Positions 44,989 to 54,017 of a stretch of 64,000 nucleotides of DNA are shown here, piece after piece (position 1 is the stretch's first letter; each line of letters opens with the position of its first letter). The stretch is from Desulfovibrio sp. (GTDB lineage: Bacteria > Desulfobacterota > Desulfovibrionia > Desulfovibrionales > Desulfovibrionaceae). The DNA is taken from contig JAQYWK010000002.1 in NCBI GenBank assembly GCA_030145055.1, forward strand, positions 434,001 to 498,000, written 5' to 3'. Both the position numbers and the translations under genes were made by a program. The notes under the pieces were generated by a model. It had not been told where the DNA came from. It saw only the letters and a list, made by a program, of their open reading frames with translations, and searched no databases.

Positions 44989-46716
44989 TTAAACTTTAGC
45001 AGCCTGAAGTTCTTCTACTGAGTAATCCCAGATTGTGTTGTGAGGCTCGAGAGTTTCTTCGCTGAAGAAGCGAGGAAGCTGATCGTCGTATTTGGTGAAT
45101 CCAGCGTTAGCATTGAATTCGAGCTCGTTCTTAAGTGTGTTTACACCAAGAGCAATGAAGTCATCAGCGGTGTATTCAATACCATGTGAAGCTGCAACGA
45201 GGTCACAGATAACCTGAACAGCATCTTCGGTATCAAGAACAGCGAATGCTACGAAGAGACATAATCCCAAAGCATCGATTGCTGCGGTAGCAATCTGGAG
45301 GTTCTTGGAAAGCTCAATCTGGCCTTCCTTGGTAAGTGGATCAACATCTCCACCGATCTTGAGGATGTTTGTTGCAACAGCGTAACCAGCAGTATGGTCA
45401 GCGCCCATTGGGGTTGTTGCGTAAGTTACGCCGATACCCTTTACTGAGCGAGGATCATATGCAGGAAGTCCCTGTCCTTTGACAGTAGGAATACGGTCAA
45501 CGCCGAATGCTTTACCTGCGAAGACAGTTCCGTTACCGATAATGCGCCCCATAGGATCAGCAGAACCGACCTTCTTTAGAAGAGCAAGAGCAGCTTCTCC
45601 GTCACCCCATTCTAGAATTCCGCCATCCATTGCAACACCCAAGGTACAACCCATTTCAATGGTATCAATACCCTTTTCGTCACAAGTACGGTCCATGGTA
45701 GCAATAATATCGATATCTTTAACTAAGCAGTTAGCACCAAAGCCCCATACTGTTTCATATTCGAAACCAGAGGTTAGGTAGTCACCGTTTTTATCGTTGT
45801 AACGCTGTGAACACTGAATAACACAACCAGTGTGACAACCTTCTTTGGTCTTACCATTACGGGATTCGATTACTTCAGCAATCTTTTCACCGGAAATCTC
45901 TGCAACATCGTCAAAACGTCCAGTACGGAAGTTTTTAGTTGGAAGTGCACCAGCTTCGTTAATGATATTAACGAGAACAGAAGTTCCGTAAGCTGGAAGG
46001 CCTTCACCTGTTACAGGATGACCTAGAAGAATTTCAGTCCAGCGTTTACGAGCTACTTTGAACTTTTCAGGATCAGCAGCAACGCCGCGTCCGGAAGCTG
46101 CAGGATCAAGAACAACAGCCTTGATCTTTTTTGAACCCATAACAGCACCCATACCACCACGTCCGGCTGAACGAGCTGGATTTAGGTGAGGGTCAGAGAA
46201 CTGAATGGTAGAAGCTTGGAGACACTGTTCGCCAGCAGGGCCAGCAAGAGCAGTAACAACTTTTTCACCGTATGTTTTCTTGAGTACTTCGTGAGCAGGG
46301 TAGTTATCTTTACCAACGATACCAGAAGCAGACTTAAATTCCACTTTGTCAGCGTAAATTTCAATAATTGAAAATTCAGCATCTTGAGCTGGTTTATCTT
46401 CGAAAACAATAGCAAGAATGTCAAGCTTAGGTAGAACCTGAGCAAACTGGCCACCAGTATTACTTTCTTTGATTCCGCCGGTAAGAGGTGACTTAGCACC
46501 ACATGAAAGTCTACCGGAGTTTGCTGCGCCGGAATTAGCTAGAATTCCTGCGGCAAATACAAGTTTGTTAGAGGCAGAAAGTGGATGACAATCAGCAGGA
46601 ACTTCTTTGTTTACAAGCTGAGAAGTAAGTGCGCGTCCACCAAGACCAGCAAACTCACCGAGCTCTTCAAATTTAAATTCTTTAGTACGAGTATTGATTC
46701 TAAGGATTCTGGGCAT
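44989..46716 (-). CDS. aor: tungsten-type aldehyde:ferredoxin oxidoreductase
   Basis: A 575-residue AOR-family enzyme. The N-terminal domain begins MPRILRINTRTKEF and contains GGRALTSQLV; GRGGMGAVMGSKKIKAVV and GCHTGCVIQCS hold pterin and [4Fe-4S] ligands (CxxCxxxC), and a fourth cysteine is in DALGLCLF. It oxidises aldehydes to acids with reduction of ferredoxin, using tungsto-bispterin. The codon choice is that of a highly expressed gene. A strong sigma-70 promoter (46794-46821) and two direct repeats lie upstream. RBS AGGGGG. Confidence 0.92.
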   Translation of the reverse strand: MPRILRINTRTKEFKFEELGEFAGLGGRALTSQLVNKEVPADCHPLSASNKLVFAAGILANSGAANSGRLSCGAKSPLTGGIKESNTGGQFAQVLPKLDILAIVFEDKPAQDAEFSIIEIYADKVEFKSASGIVGKDNYPAHEVLKKTYGEKVVTALAGPAGEQCLQASTIQFSDPHLNPARSAGRGGMGAVMGSKKIKAVVLDPAASGRGVAADPEKFKVARKRWTEILLGHPVTGEGLPAYGTSVLVNIINEAGALPTKNFRTGRFDDVAEISGEKIAEVIESRNGKTKEGCHTGCVIQCSQRYNDKNGDYLTSGFEYETVWGFGANCLVKDIDIIATMDRTCDEKGIDTIEMGCTLGVAMDGGILEWGDGEAALALLKKVGSADPMGRIIGNGTVFAGKAFGVDRIPTVKGQGLPAYDPRSVKGIGVTYATTPMGADHTAGYAVATNILKIGGDVDPLTKEGQIELSKNLQIATAAIDALGLCLFVAFAVLDTEDAVQVICDLVAASHGIEYTADDFIALGVNTLKNELEFNANAGFTKYDDQLPRFFSEETLEPHNTIWDYSVEELQAAKV

Positions 46717-46793
46717 GTGACCCCCTTAAATTAAAGTTATATTCCGAACAACCTTCTTCTACTGGAACAGTAAATTAATTAACAAGCACCATA

Positions 46794-46821
46794 ATTGTAT
46801 ATGAATAGACCTTCTTGTCAA
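46794..46821 (-). promoter_or_regulatory. strong sigma-70 promoter of aor
   Basis: TTGACA (perfect -35) and TACAAT separated by 16 bases on the minus strand, about 80 bases before the start codon. Two copies of TCAWTTKAGACA follow 15 and 45 bases upstream of the -35 box. Confidence 0.65.
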
Positions 46822-47140
46822 AACAATTAAATTATATCATTTGAGACACAACTATATTTTATTGTATCAATTTAGACATAATAAGCAAAAACCCTTCAGT
46901 AACCAAGCATGAACACAATATTAATTTAATACTACTTAACACAGCTCAACGATAAGTTCTTTATAAACCAACGTTCCACCCGTTTAGACCATTACACAAC
47001 ATAGAAACTAACATTTTAAATACTGCAACAACAAATTACGAAACAACAACATCAAGTTACAAAGTAATTACATAATAAATTAATCAAATTTAAAAATTAT
47101 TATCTTCTTATCAAAGATATCGACTATATTTTTTACACAA
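46822..47140. other. AT-rich region upstream of aor
   Basis: Contains direct repeats TCATTTGAGACA (46837-46848) and TCAATTTAGACA (46867-46878), 30 bases apart from start to start. The rest is very AT-rich and shows no gene, tRNA or clear hairpin until the secF terminator at 47141. Confidence 0.45.
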
Positions 47141-47176
47141 AAAAAAGCGAGGATGGTTTTTCAACCATCCCCGCTT
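47141..47176 (-). terminator. terminator of the secDF operon
   Basis: AGCGGGGATGGTTG pairs with CAACCATCCTCGCT-like arm (one mismatch), followed on the minus strand by TTTTTTTTG. Located 30 bases after the secF stop. Confidence 0.9.
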
Positions 47177-47205
47177 AATAAAGTCTGAATCTGAGTAGTA
47201 AACTG

Positions 47206-48285
47206 CTATGCAGCATCAACCCCAACAGAATTTTCATCTTCTTCCGTGTGGCCTGTTCCAAATCCAAGAAGAATCGGGCTAGCAACAAAGATTGAAGAGT
47301 AAGTACCGACACCAACACCGATCAGGAGTGCAAGAGCAAAGTCATGAATGACTCCACCGCCAAGCACAAACAAAGCAACGACAACAAGCAAGGTTGTGCC
47401 TGAAGTAAGGATTGTTCTACTGAGGGTCTGGTTGATACTAATATTAATGGTATCAGCGAAGTCTTTACCCGCTTTGCCAAAAATATTTTCACGAATACGG
47501 TCAAAAACGATGATGGTATCATTAAGTGAGTAACCAATGATCGTCAGCAATGCTGCGATAATGGTCAAATCGAAATCTTTACCGAGTAAAGAGAAGATAC
47601 CAACGGTTATGAGCACATCATGAATCAGAGCGACAATGGCTCCCAAAGCGTAATTCAGCTTCAAGTACCAACATAGCCCCACTGTGATTATCAGCGCGGC
47701 GAAAATAAGTACTGAAGTCGGAAACCCTGCAAATTCGAGGATGCTGATTCCGCCGAAGAGTCCACCAGCCATAAGAGCTGCTGCAAACCAGCGTTTTTCA
47801 AAACGTCCTGAAATGTAAATTGCGATAAGTAGAACCGCAAAATAGAGAGCTTCAATAGCCTTGGTTCTCAGATCAGCCCCAACTTTAGGACCAACCATTT
47901 CAAGGCGCTGAATTTCGAACTGAGTTCCTTTGAGGTTATCAGTGAATTCTTTATTAATTCTTGTCCTGATATCAGCAGAAGTAACATCAGAGGTAGAAGT
48001 TCTGATGAGAATTTCATTATCATCAGTTTGTCCAAAGCTCTGGACTGTCAGTCCAGGAAGCTCTGTACCTTTGAGAATGGTTTTAACTTCTTTAACAGAA
48101 ACAAGTTTATCAAACTTAACCTGAACAACAATACCACCAGCAAAATCAATACCGTACTTAGGTCCGCCCTTCATGATAAGAGAGCCTAGCCCAAGCAGGA
48201 TAAGAATAGCGGAGATAATGAATGCTTTACGTTTGAATCCGATAAAATCAATACGAGTATCGGGTTTTATTATTTGCAATCCCAT
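47206..48285 (-). CDS. secF: protein translocase subunit SecF
   Basis: A 359-residue membrane protein: one N-terminal helix, a periplasmic domain, and five C-terminal helices. Signatures are KYGIDFAGGIVVQVKFD, GYSLNDTIIVFDRIRENIF and SINQTLSRTILTSGTTLLV. With SecD it uses proton motive force to pull proteins through SecYEG. It starts 14 bases after secD with RBS GGAGAG. Confidence 0.95.
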   Translation of the reverse strand: MGLQIIKPDTRIDFIGFKRKAFIISAILILLGLGSLIMKGGPKYGIDFAGGIVVQVKFDKLVSVKEVKTILKGTELPGLTVQSFGQTDDNEILIRTSTSDVTSADIRTRINKEFTDNLKGTQFEIQRLEMVGPKVGADLRTKAIEALYFAVLLIAIYISGRFEKRWFAAALMAGGLFGGISILEFAGFPTSVLIFAALIITVGLCWYLKLNYALGAIVALIHDVLITVGIFSLLGKDFDLTIIAALLTIIGYSLNDTIIVFDRIRENIFGKAGKDFADTINISINQTLSRTILTSGTTLLVVVALFVLGGGVIHDFALALLIGVGVGTYSSIFVASPILLGFGTGHTEEDENSVGVDAA

Positions 48286-48298
48286 TTATTCACTCTCC

Positions 48299-49900
48299 CT
48301 AAATACTAAGCGGAGCATCAGCTGCGCGCTTGGAGGTGTAAAGATCGAACAAGATGCGGGTGACAAAAATTGCAGTAAACATCGAGGTAATAATACCAAG
48401 AGTAAGTGTTACCGCAAATCCCCGAATCGGCCCGGTACCGAATTGGTAAAGAATAACAGCTGCGATCACAGTCGTGATGTTTGCATCAAGAATAGTAAGG
48501 GTCGCTCTGCTGTAACCTTCAACGATTGCAGCTTTTGCAGTAAGCCCTCTTCTCAATTCCTCACGTATGCGCTCAAAGATGATGACGTTAGCATCAACAG
48601 CCATCCCGATAGTAAGAATGATACCTGCGATACCCGGAAGTGTCAGAGTAGCTCCGAAAGCAGCTAGCCCGGCTAAAATCAGGATAACGTTAAGAACAAG
48701 TACGATATCTGCAACTATTCCGGCAAAGCTGTAATAAACAAGCATGAAGATCAATACGAGTATACTACCAACAATTGCTGCGGTTACACCCTTATCAATA
48801 GACTCCTGTCCAAGAGAAGGTCCGACTGTTCTTTGTTCCAAAATAGTAACAGGAGCAGGAAGTGATCCGGCTCTAAGCACGATAGCTAGGTCATGAGCTT
48901 CTTCGGTTGAGTAAGAACCAGTAATGCTGGCTTTACCACCGCTGATACGGTCCTGAATAGTCGGCGCGGAGTAAACCTTGCCGTCAAGAACGATAGCCAT
49001 GCGTTTTTTCACATTCTCACCAGTAATACGTTCAAAAATTCTTGCGCCACGACTATTAAAGTCGAGAGTTACGTAAGGCTGATTGAACTGGTCAAAACGA
49101 GTCTGTGCGTCATTAATAAATTCACCGGTTAGCAAAGCTTCTTTTTTGAGTACAATAGGCTTCTCAACGTAAGAACCGTCAGGCAACATGTGTCTGATAA
49201 CGGTAATTTCACGTCCAGGAGCAACTATACCTTTCTCTGCTTTCTCAAGGTCAGCGAGATCATCAACAAGCTTGAATTCAAGATGTGCTGTTTTACCAAT
49301 GATATTGATCGCTCTTTCAGGATCCTGCATGCCAGGTAACTGAATCTGAATACGATTACCCTGCTGCTTGCGAATGTCAGGCTCTGCAACACCGAACTGG
49401 TCAATACGGTTGCGGATGGTCTTAATGGCCTGATCCATTGTGAGCTTAGTTAGATACTTCTTAAATTCCGAGGTTGGAGCAAAGATGTAAGTGACTTTGC
49501 CGTCAGGTTTCACAGATGTGCTGACGACACTCAAATTATTGAAATCTTTTGTAATTAAAGAGTTCAGTTCTTCCTGCTGCTCTTTTTTGAGCAAAACAGC
49601 TTCAATTTGCTGACCTTTGATAACTTTAGGTTTCAGAACAATAATCCCTTTTTCTCTAGCAACGACTTTAACGTCATCGCCAAGGCGAACAAGGGTATTG
49701 TCCATAGCTTTTTCCATATCTACACCAAGTGTAAGATGGATTCCGCCCTTAAGGTCAAGGCCTAAACTGATTTTGTCATTCGGCAGGAAACGAGCAATGG
49801 CCGAATTCTGAACCGCTGGCAATGATGGCAGGAGATAAGCAACTCCAAGCGCGACCACTATCAAGGTCAGAGCAATTCTCCAACGAAGACTCCCGTTCAT
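48299..49900 (-). CDS. secD: protein translocase subunit SecD
   Basis: A 533-residue membrane protein with six helices and a large periplasmic domain: LGLDLKGGIHLTLGVD near residue 50, then GPSLGQESIDKG and GMAVDANVIIFERIREELRRG near the C-terminus. It is the first of the secDF pair. The upstream gap from yajC contains a terminator-like hairpin, so expression of secDF is partly uncoupled from yajC. Confidence 0.95.
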   Translation of the reverse strand: MNGSLRWRIALTLIVVALGVAYLLPSLPAVQNSAIARFLPNDKISLGLDLKGGIHLTLGVDMEKAMDNTLVRLGDDVKVVAREKGIIVLKPKVIKGQQIEAVLLKKEQQEELNSLITKDFNNLSVVSTSVKPDGKVTYIFAPTSEFKKYLTKLTMDQAIKTIRNRIDQFGVAEPDIRKQQGNRIQIQLPGMQDPERAINIIGKTAHLEFKLVDDLADLEKAEKGIVAPGREITVIRHMLPDGSYVEKPIVLKKEALLTGEFINDAQTRFDQFNQPYVTLDFNSRGARIFERITGENVKKRMAIVLDGKVYSAPTIQDRISGGKASITGSYSTEEAHDLAIVLRAGSLPAPVTILEQRTVGPSLGQESIDKGVTAAIVGSILVLIFMLVYYSFAGIVADIVLVLNVILILAGLAAFGATLTLPGIAGIILTIGMAVDANVIIFERIREELRRGLTAKAAIVEGYSRATLTILDANITTVIAAVILYQFGTGPIRGFAVTLTLGIITSMFTAIFVTRILFDLYTSKRAADAPLSI

Positions 49901-49946
49901 CTCCTCTCCCTTTATAAAATCAACTAGGAAATGCTATGACACACTT

Positions 49947-49991
49947 AAAAAGGCAAGCACCGCCAGAATAATCCGGTTAAAGTGACTTGCC
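49947..49991 (-). terminator. terminator-like hairpin between yajC and secD
   Basis: On the minus strand GGCAAGTCAC pairs with GTGCTTGCC (one bulged T), followed by TTTTTA. It sits before the secD start and may attenuate transcription between yajC and secD. Confidence 0.6.
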
Positions 49992-50009
49992 CTCGGTAAG
50001 GCGACATAC

Positions 50010-50035
50010 GAAATAAGGTTAATTAACCTTATTTC
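50010..50035. repeat. 26-bp palindrome at the end of yajC
   Basis: A perfect palindrome that includes the yajC stop codon: GAAATAAGGTTAA and its complement. In RNA it would form a hairpin over the stop, perhaps stabilising the 3' end. Confidence 0.5.
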
Positions 50036-50370
50036 TTTACTTTAGCAGTGTTTGCCAATCCAGCAACGTAACCTCTGTCAACTTTTACCTGAAAGCCTTC
50101 AGCAAGTTCAACGGAGAGTTCATCACCATCAACAGCAACGATTCTACCATAGAGTCCACCACCAGTAAGGATTCTATCACCCTTCTGAAGCCCAGCAAGC
50201 GTTTCTTTATGCTGCTTAGCTTTTTTCTGCTGTGGTCTAATGAGCAAGAAGTAAAAAATAGCAAACATAAGAATGAGAGGCAGAAAGGAACCGAGAGCAC
50301 CAGCAGGACCAGCTTGGCCATCTGCACCACCCAAAGAACCCATCGCGTGTGCGATATCATCAAAAAACAT
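50029..50370 (-). CDS. yajC: preprotein translocase subunit YajC
   Basis: A 113-residue small membrane protein. The N-terminus is acidic and glycine-rich (MGSLGGADGQAGPAG), followed by one membrane helix (LPLILMFAIFYFLLIRPQQKK) and the cytoplasmic strand domain with GDRILTGGGLYGRIVAV. It is an accessory of SecDF. RBS AGGAGG. Confidence 0.95.
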   Translation of the reverse strand: MFFDDIAHAMGSLGGADGQAGPAGALGSFLPLILMFAIFYFLLIRPQQKKAKQHKETLAGLQKGDRILTGGGLYGRIVAVDGDELSVELAEGFQVKVDRGYVAGLANTAKVKK

Positions 50371-50640
50371 TATGTCCTCCTGAAAAGACTGTGAAAGAAA
50401 AAAATAATCCGCCTATTACGCGGGAACGTACATGCTCCCGTAAGAGCGGTGAAAACGACAAGCGCTAACACCGATTTCCTCAATTTAAATCAACAAGAAT
50501 TTTCACTTTTTATGAGCATCTGTTTAACAGAAAACAAACCAACAAGTAAAACTCTTGACTTCTAAACATAAACATCAACAATTCCGAAAGTTATGAGCAA
50601 ATCCAAACAATCCACATTATAATAAACATGAACAATTACT
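50371..50640. other. intergenic region upstream of yajC
   Basis: An AT-rich gap. A hairpin-prone segment (CGGGAACGTACATGCTCCCG near 50420) lies in the transcribed leader region of yajC on the minus strand. No gene was recognised. It continues into the structured element at 50641-50743. Confidence 0.35.
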
Positions 50641-50743
50641 TAGATAACCGACATCGGCGTTAACGTAAATAGCAAACAAGCCGTAAAGCTTGCCCTTGCC
50701 TAAGTGGTTCGCAATACGGTGTAAAGGTTTTTTTGTTTGTTAT
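50641..50743 (+). ncRNA. structured element, possible small RNA
   Basis: TAGATAAC at 50641 and GTTATCTA at 50736 pair as outer arms; CCGTA/TACGG and CAAGC/GCTTG pair inside; a T-rich tract TTTTTTTGTTTG lies near the right end on the plus strand. There is no plus-strand gene upstream, so an independent RNA is conceivable. No known RNA family was recognised. Confidence 0.25.
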
Positions 50744-51994
50744 CTAGCTTTTTTCTGGACTCCACTGTTTCTCAAAAAAGTTATCCGGCCACATAAGCAA
50801 ATTCGCCACACCACTGCAAAGTAGTTTTTTAGACTCAGCATCGAGATCCAATCTAAATTTAACGAAAGAAGTTAATATGGAACAAGACTCAATATCTCCA
50901 ACCAAAATATAACCAACCAGCAATTGATCTTTAAAAACAAGTTTGCGATAAATCTGTTTAACTTCATCACAATAAAAATATGAATCATATTCAACATCGT
51001 CGTCGGCCAAATCAAGTTCAGGACCAAGAATGCCCGCTGAAACCATTGCTAATCCGCAAAATGAGATAGAACTAATGTCTGCACTGACTCCGTTTGCAAA
51101 AATAACAGCCCCGGCTTCCAAGAAAGACCTGTCCGACAACAGCACACCTTTCACTCGTCCCTCATCATCACGAATAACATCGCGAACCGCAGTCCCTAAC
51201 TTAATAGTCAACCCCGCATCTTTAATCCTACGAGAAATCAAAGATGCTGCCTGACCATCTGATTCTTGCGGTAATACGTGAGAGGCTTCTTCAACAATAG
51301 CGACTTCAACGCCTGACTCATAAAGAATTTCCGCTGCTTTTAATCCACAATGTCCGCTACCGACAACCACTGCCCTTTTTAAACCTTTGGAAATAGCTTC
51401 AAACTTCACTCTAAAATTATGCTCAGTACAGCCAATTGCGCTGTCCCCTTCAGCACCCGAAATAATTAAGGCATCAGTTCCAAGTGACTGTCCGCAGCCG
51501 TCACTATGTTCAAGTGAAATTTTAGATTTTTCTAACCCATCATATAAGATAGAACGTTCTTCATATTTCAGAGAACGGTTCGGACAACTCTGTACGCAGG
51601 CAGGACCATCTTCACGACCAGAGCACAGATCACATTTAATGATCTTATTCGAAAATTTATTTTGTTTGATCGAGTCATAAGGACATGCCGCCATGCACGA
51701 CCAACAACCAACACACAAACTAGCATTGTAGTGAACAATTCCAGTGGCAGAATCTTTTGACAAAGCACCAGCTTTACAAGCATCAACACACGCAGGTTCC
51801 TCGCAATGCCTACAACTGACGGCAACACAAGTCTCCCCTTTTTCAATCCCTTGTATAGACGGGGCAAGACCTCTTACGCGCTCATTCTTATAAGCAGATG
51901 TCAAATCTTTACTTACGGAATGGACGACAAGACACGCAAGTTCACAGAGTTTGCAACCGATGCAGTATTTTTTATCTGGAAATATTCTTTTCAT
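50744..51994 (-). CDS. four-cluster ferredoxin fused to NAD-binding oxidoreductase part
   Basis: A 416-residue protein. Residues 1-150 form a HycB/CooF-like domain with four [4Fe-4S] motifs (CIGCKLCELAC, CRHCEEPACVDAC, CVGCWSCMAACP, CDLC...CVQSCP). Residues 175-416 match the C-terminal part of a pyridine-nucleotide disulfide oxidoreductase: DALIISGAEG, NAD loop VVVGSGHCGLKAAE and GAVIFANGVSA. The FAD-binding GxGxxG Rossmann fold that normally precedes this part is absent, and the ferredoxin domain sits in its place. It follows the GltB-like gene by 9 bases. Confidence 0.75.
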   Translation of the reverse strand: MKRIFPDKKYCIGCKLCELACLVVHSVSKDLTSAYKNERVRGLAPSIQGIEKGETCVAVSCRHCEEPACVDACKAGALSKDSATGIVHYNASLCVGCWSCMAACPYDSIKQNKFSNKIIKCDLCSGREDGPACVQSCPNRSLKYEERSILYDGLEKSKISLEHSDGCGQSLGTDALIISGAEGDSAIGCTEHNFRVKFEAISKGLKRAVVVGSGHCGLKAAEILYESGVEVAIVEEASHVLPQESDGQAASLISRRIKDAGLTIKLGTAVRDVIRDDEGRVKGVLLSDRSFLEAGAVIFANGVSADISSISFCGLAMVSAGILGPELDLADDDVEYDSYFYCDEVKQIYRKLVFKDQLLVGYILVGDIESCSILTSFVKFRLDLDAESKKLLCSGVANLLMWPDNFFEKQWSPEKS

Positions 51995-52003
51995 GACTGC
52001 ACT

Positions 52004-53212
52004 CTATTGTCCCGCATGTTCGACACCGAGAATTTTCATTTCAGTTTCAGATAGCCCAACTGCTCTGAGTATATCTTTATTAACGCGCATATCTGAAAGA
52101 GAAGCAACCCCCACAGACTCAAGTATTTCAGCAATCTCCTGATTCCATGCATTCACCACATTTATCATCTGCTCAGCCGCAAGTTCAGGGTTTTGTCTTT
52201 TACAGAGATTTGATTCAACAGTGGCAATGCCCCATGGACATTTTCCAGTATGACAACTCCCGCACAATGAACATCCGACAGCAATCATCATTGCCGCTCC
52301 AATAGAAACTGCGTCTACACCCAACGCTACAGCCTTAACAACATCGGAACTACACATGATTCCGCTCGCAGCTATTACGAAAACAGACTCACGCACACCT
52401 TCATCACGCAAAATATTATCCACTACGCCAATCGCTAATTCAATGGGCATTAGCTGAGTGTCGTTACGATCGAAAGGACCATCGCCCCTTGATCCACCAC
52501 CAATAACAAGTACTTTTGCCCCTTCATCAACGGCTTTTAAGGCCAGTTTCGCAACATTATGCGTAGCAGGAATTCTAACGTATTCGCATGAACCATATTC
52601 ACAGGAGTCTTCTTCTGCACAAATTCCATTGGCAGAAATTTCTTTGTCGCGAATTTCAGCAAGATTAAGCTTGTCAGCCGCCATTTTCATAGCTGTGCGC
52701 AAATTGGGATTAATTGCAATATGAGGAGTTGAATCAAGCAAAAGTGGTTTGTTTAAAAGATAATTAGGAGACCTAGAGCTCAAACTTTTATCCGTAATAT
52801 CGGCAACATCCGCAGTATCTGTAGCCCCTGCAACAAGCATTAGCTTATCCCAATAAACGGGCATGTTTGAATGGCCCCTGCCCGCATGCGACTGCTTCAC
52901 GCCAGTTTCAGCTTGCTTATAAATATTGCGCAACAAAGCAGACTGACGAGTTCCGCTACATCCGTTGCAATAATCATTAGAAAGTATGGAAAGCGCACCT
53001 GTTGGACACAGAGCAGAACAACGCAGACAACCTACACACTTGCTACTATCAGAAGCTATACAACTGCGAACGTCATCACTAAAACAGACAGCATCACGAT
53101 AGTGGACATTATATGAACACTGCCCAATGCATACATCGCACTCGATACACAAATTCACATCACGCAGAACCGTGAATTCATGGTAAGTGTCGGCTATTTT
53201 TTGGAAAAGCAA
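52004..53212 (-). CDS. ferredoxin fused to shortened glutamate synthase FMN domain
   Basis: A 402-residue protein. The N-terminal 100 residues hold two [4Fe-4S] motifs (CIECDVCIGQC, CVGCLRCSALCP). The C-terminal 230 residues match the FMN/3Fe-4S part of archaeal-type glutamate synthase: IAASGIMCSSDVVKAVALGVDAVSIGAA and GCSLCGSCHTGKCPWGIAT, in which C-x5-C-x4-C of the 3Fe-4S cluster is kept. The middle of the barrel, with GEGG and GQGAKPG motifs, is missing. There is no amidotransferase domain. The start is TTG at 53212 (AGAGG upstream). Confidence 0.7.
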   Translation of the reverse strand: MLFQKIADTYHEFTVLRDVNLCIECDVCIGQCSYNVHYRDAVCFSDDVRSCIASDSSKCVGCLRCSALCPTGALSILSNDYCNGCSGTRQSALLRNIYKQAETGVKQSHAGRGHSNMPVYWDKLMLVAGATDTADVADITDKSLSSRSPNYLLNKPLLLDSTPHIAINPNLRTAMKMAADKLNLAEIRDKEISANGICAEEDSCEYGSCEYVRIPATHNVAKLALKAVDEGAKVLVIGGGSRGDGPFDRNDTQLMPIELAIGVVDNILRDEGVRESVFVIAASGIMCSSDVVKAVALGVDAVSIGAAMMIAVGCSLCGSCHTGKCPWGIATVESNLCKRQNPELAAEQMINVVNAWNQEIAEILESVGVASLSDMRVNKDILRAVGLSETEMKILGVEHAGQ

Positions 53213-53268
53213 AGTGAACCTCTTGCGAACAGCAACAACTCGTAAATTTTAACTAGCCCAGTCGCTTA

Positions 53269-53961
53269 TTACTTTTCAACTTCAGGCCAAAATTTTGTAG
53301 CTCTTGCGGGAGTATAGCCAGCCATAAAAGCTTCGCCAAGGTTACTGAAAAACACCTTGTTCCTTCTCATGACAGTAACGGAAAAATTACTACCTACGCG
53401 GAAACATCTGCGGCTTCTTATGTTGCCAACCCACTTAATATTAAAGTCTTCCATGGTCGATATTTTCGCCCAAAAACCTTTAGCGGAAGACATCGCTTCT
53501 ATTTGAGCCTGCAACAAGGAATTCTGCTTCCCGGCATCATTATGGGGATGGTAATAATAAAATGCAGCCCCTTTCGAAACCATGTCCTTGTTAATGAAGA
53601 AATTACCTAAATAAACCCACCCGACAACTCTGCCGTAACTATCATTTTTACCTTTAACAGGTGTAACAGTTACCACTTTATTCAATATTAATTCGCTGAG
53701 AATCTCTGTTGATTCTTTCGCATAATATTGATCAACTGTACCGTCTCGTCCTACTTCCGGCGTATCTATGGACGCAAGTCTTACTTTTTCTCCGCTCTGT
53801 AGAATAAAGGTGTCTCCATCAATAACGGACTTAACCCTTCCTTCCAAAGCATAACTATTGCTAACGGATATAAAACAAAGCGCCATTGCGACACATAAAA
53901 ACAAAACGGAGCCTTTTAAGGCTCCGTTTTTAATTTCATTGGTATAAAAACTTTTCAACAC
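53269..53961 (-). CDS. secreted thermonuclease-family (SNase) protein
   Basis: A 230-residue protein with a signal peptide (VLFLCVAMALCFISVSNSYA) and a staphylococcal-nuclease domain: VIDGDTFILQSGEKVRLASIDTPEVG, YGRVVGWVYL and a C-terminal helix. It likely degrades extracellular nucleic acids for phosphate or nucleosides. GTG at 53961 (AGGA upstream) gives a good signal peptide; the open frame extends to 54030 into glgP. A terminator-like hairpin lies inside the first codons. Confidence 0.8.
   Translation of the reverse strand: MLKSFYTNEIKNGALKGSVLFLCVAMALCFISVSNSYALEGRVKSVIDGDTFILQSGEKVRLASIDTPEVGRDGTVDQYYAKESTEILSELILNKVVTVTPVKGKNDSYGRVVGWVYLGNFFINKDMVSKGAAFYYYHPHNDAGKQNSLLQAQIEAMSSAKGFWAKISTMEDFNIKWVGNIRSRRCFRVGSNFSVTVMRRNKVFFSNLGEAFMAGYTPARATKFWPEVEK
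53903..53930. terminator. terminator-like hairpin inside the nuclease 5' end
   Basis: A 28-base palindrome of AAAACGGAGCC type; T-runs follow on both strands. It lies 90 bases downstream of the glgP stop and within the nuclease signal-peptide codons. Confidence 0.6.
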
Positions 53962-54017
53962 ATCTAATCCTTGCTTTTTAAATACTGCGGAAATCACTTC
54001 CGAGAGCACTGTATATA

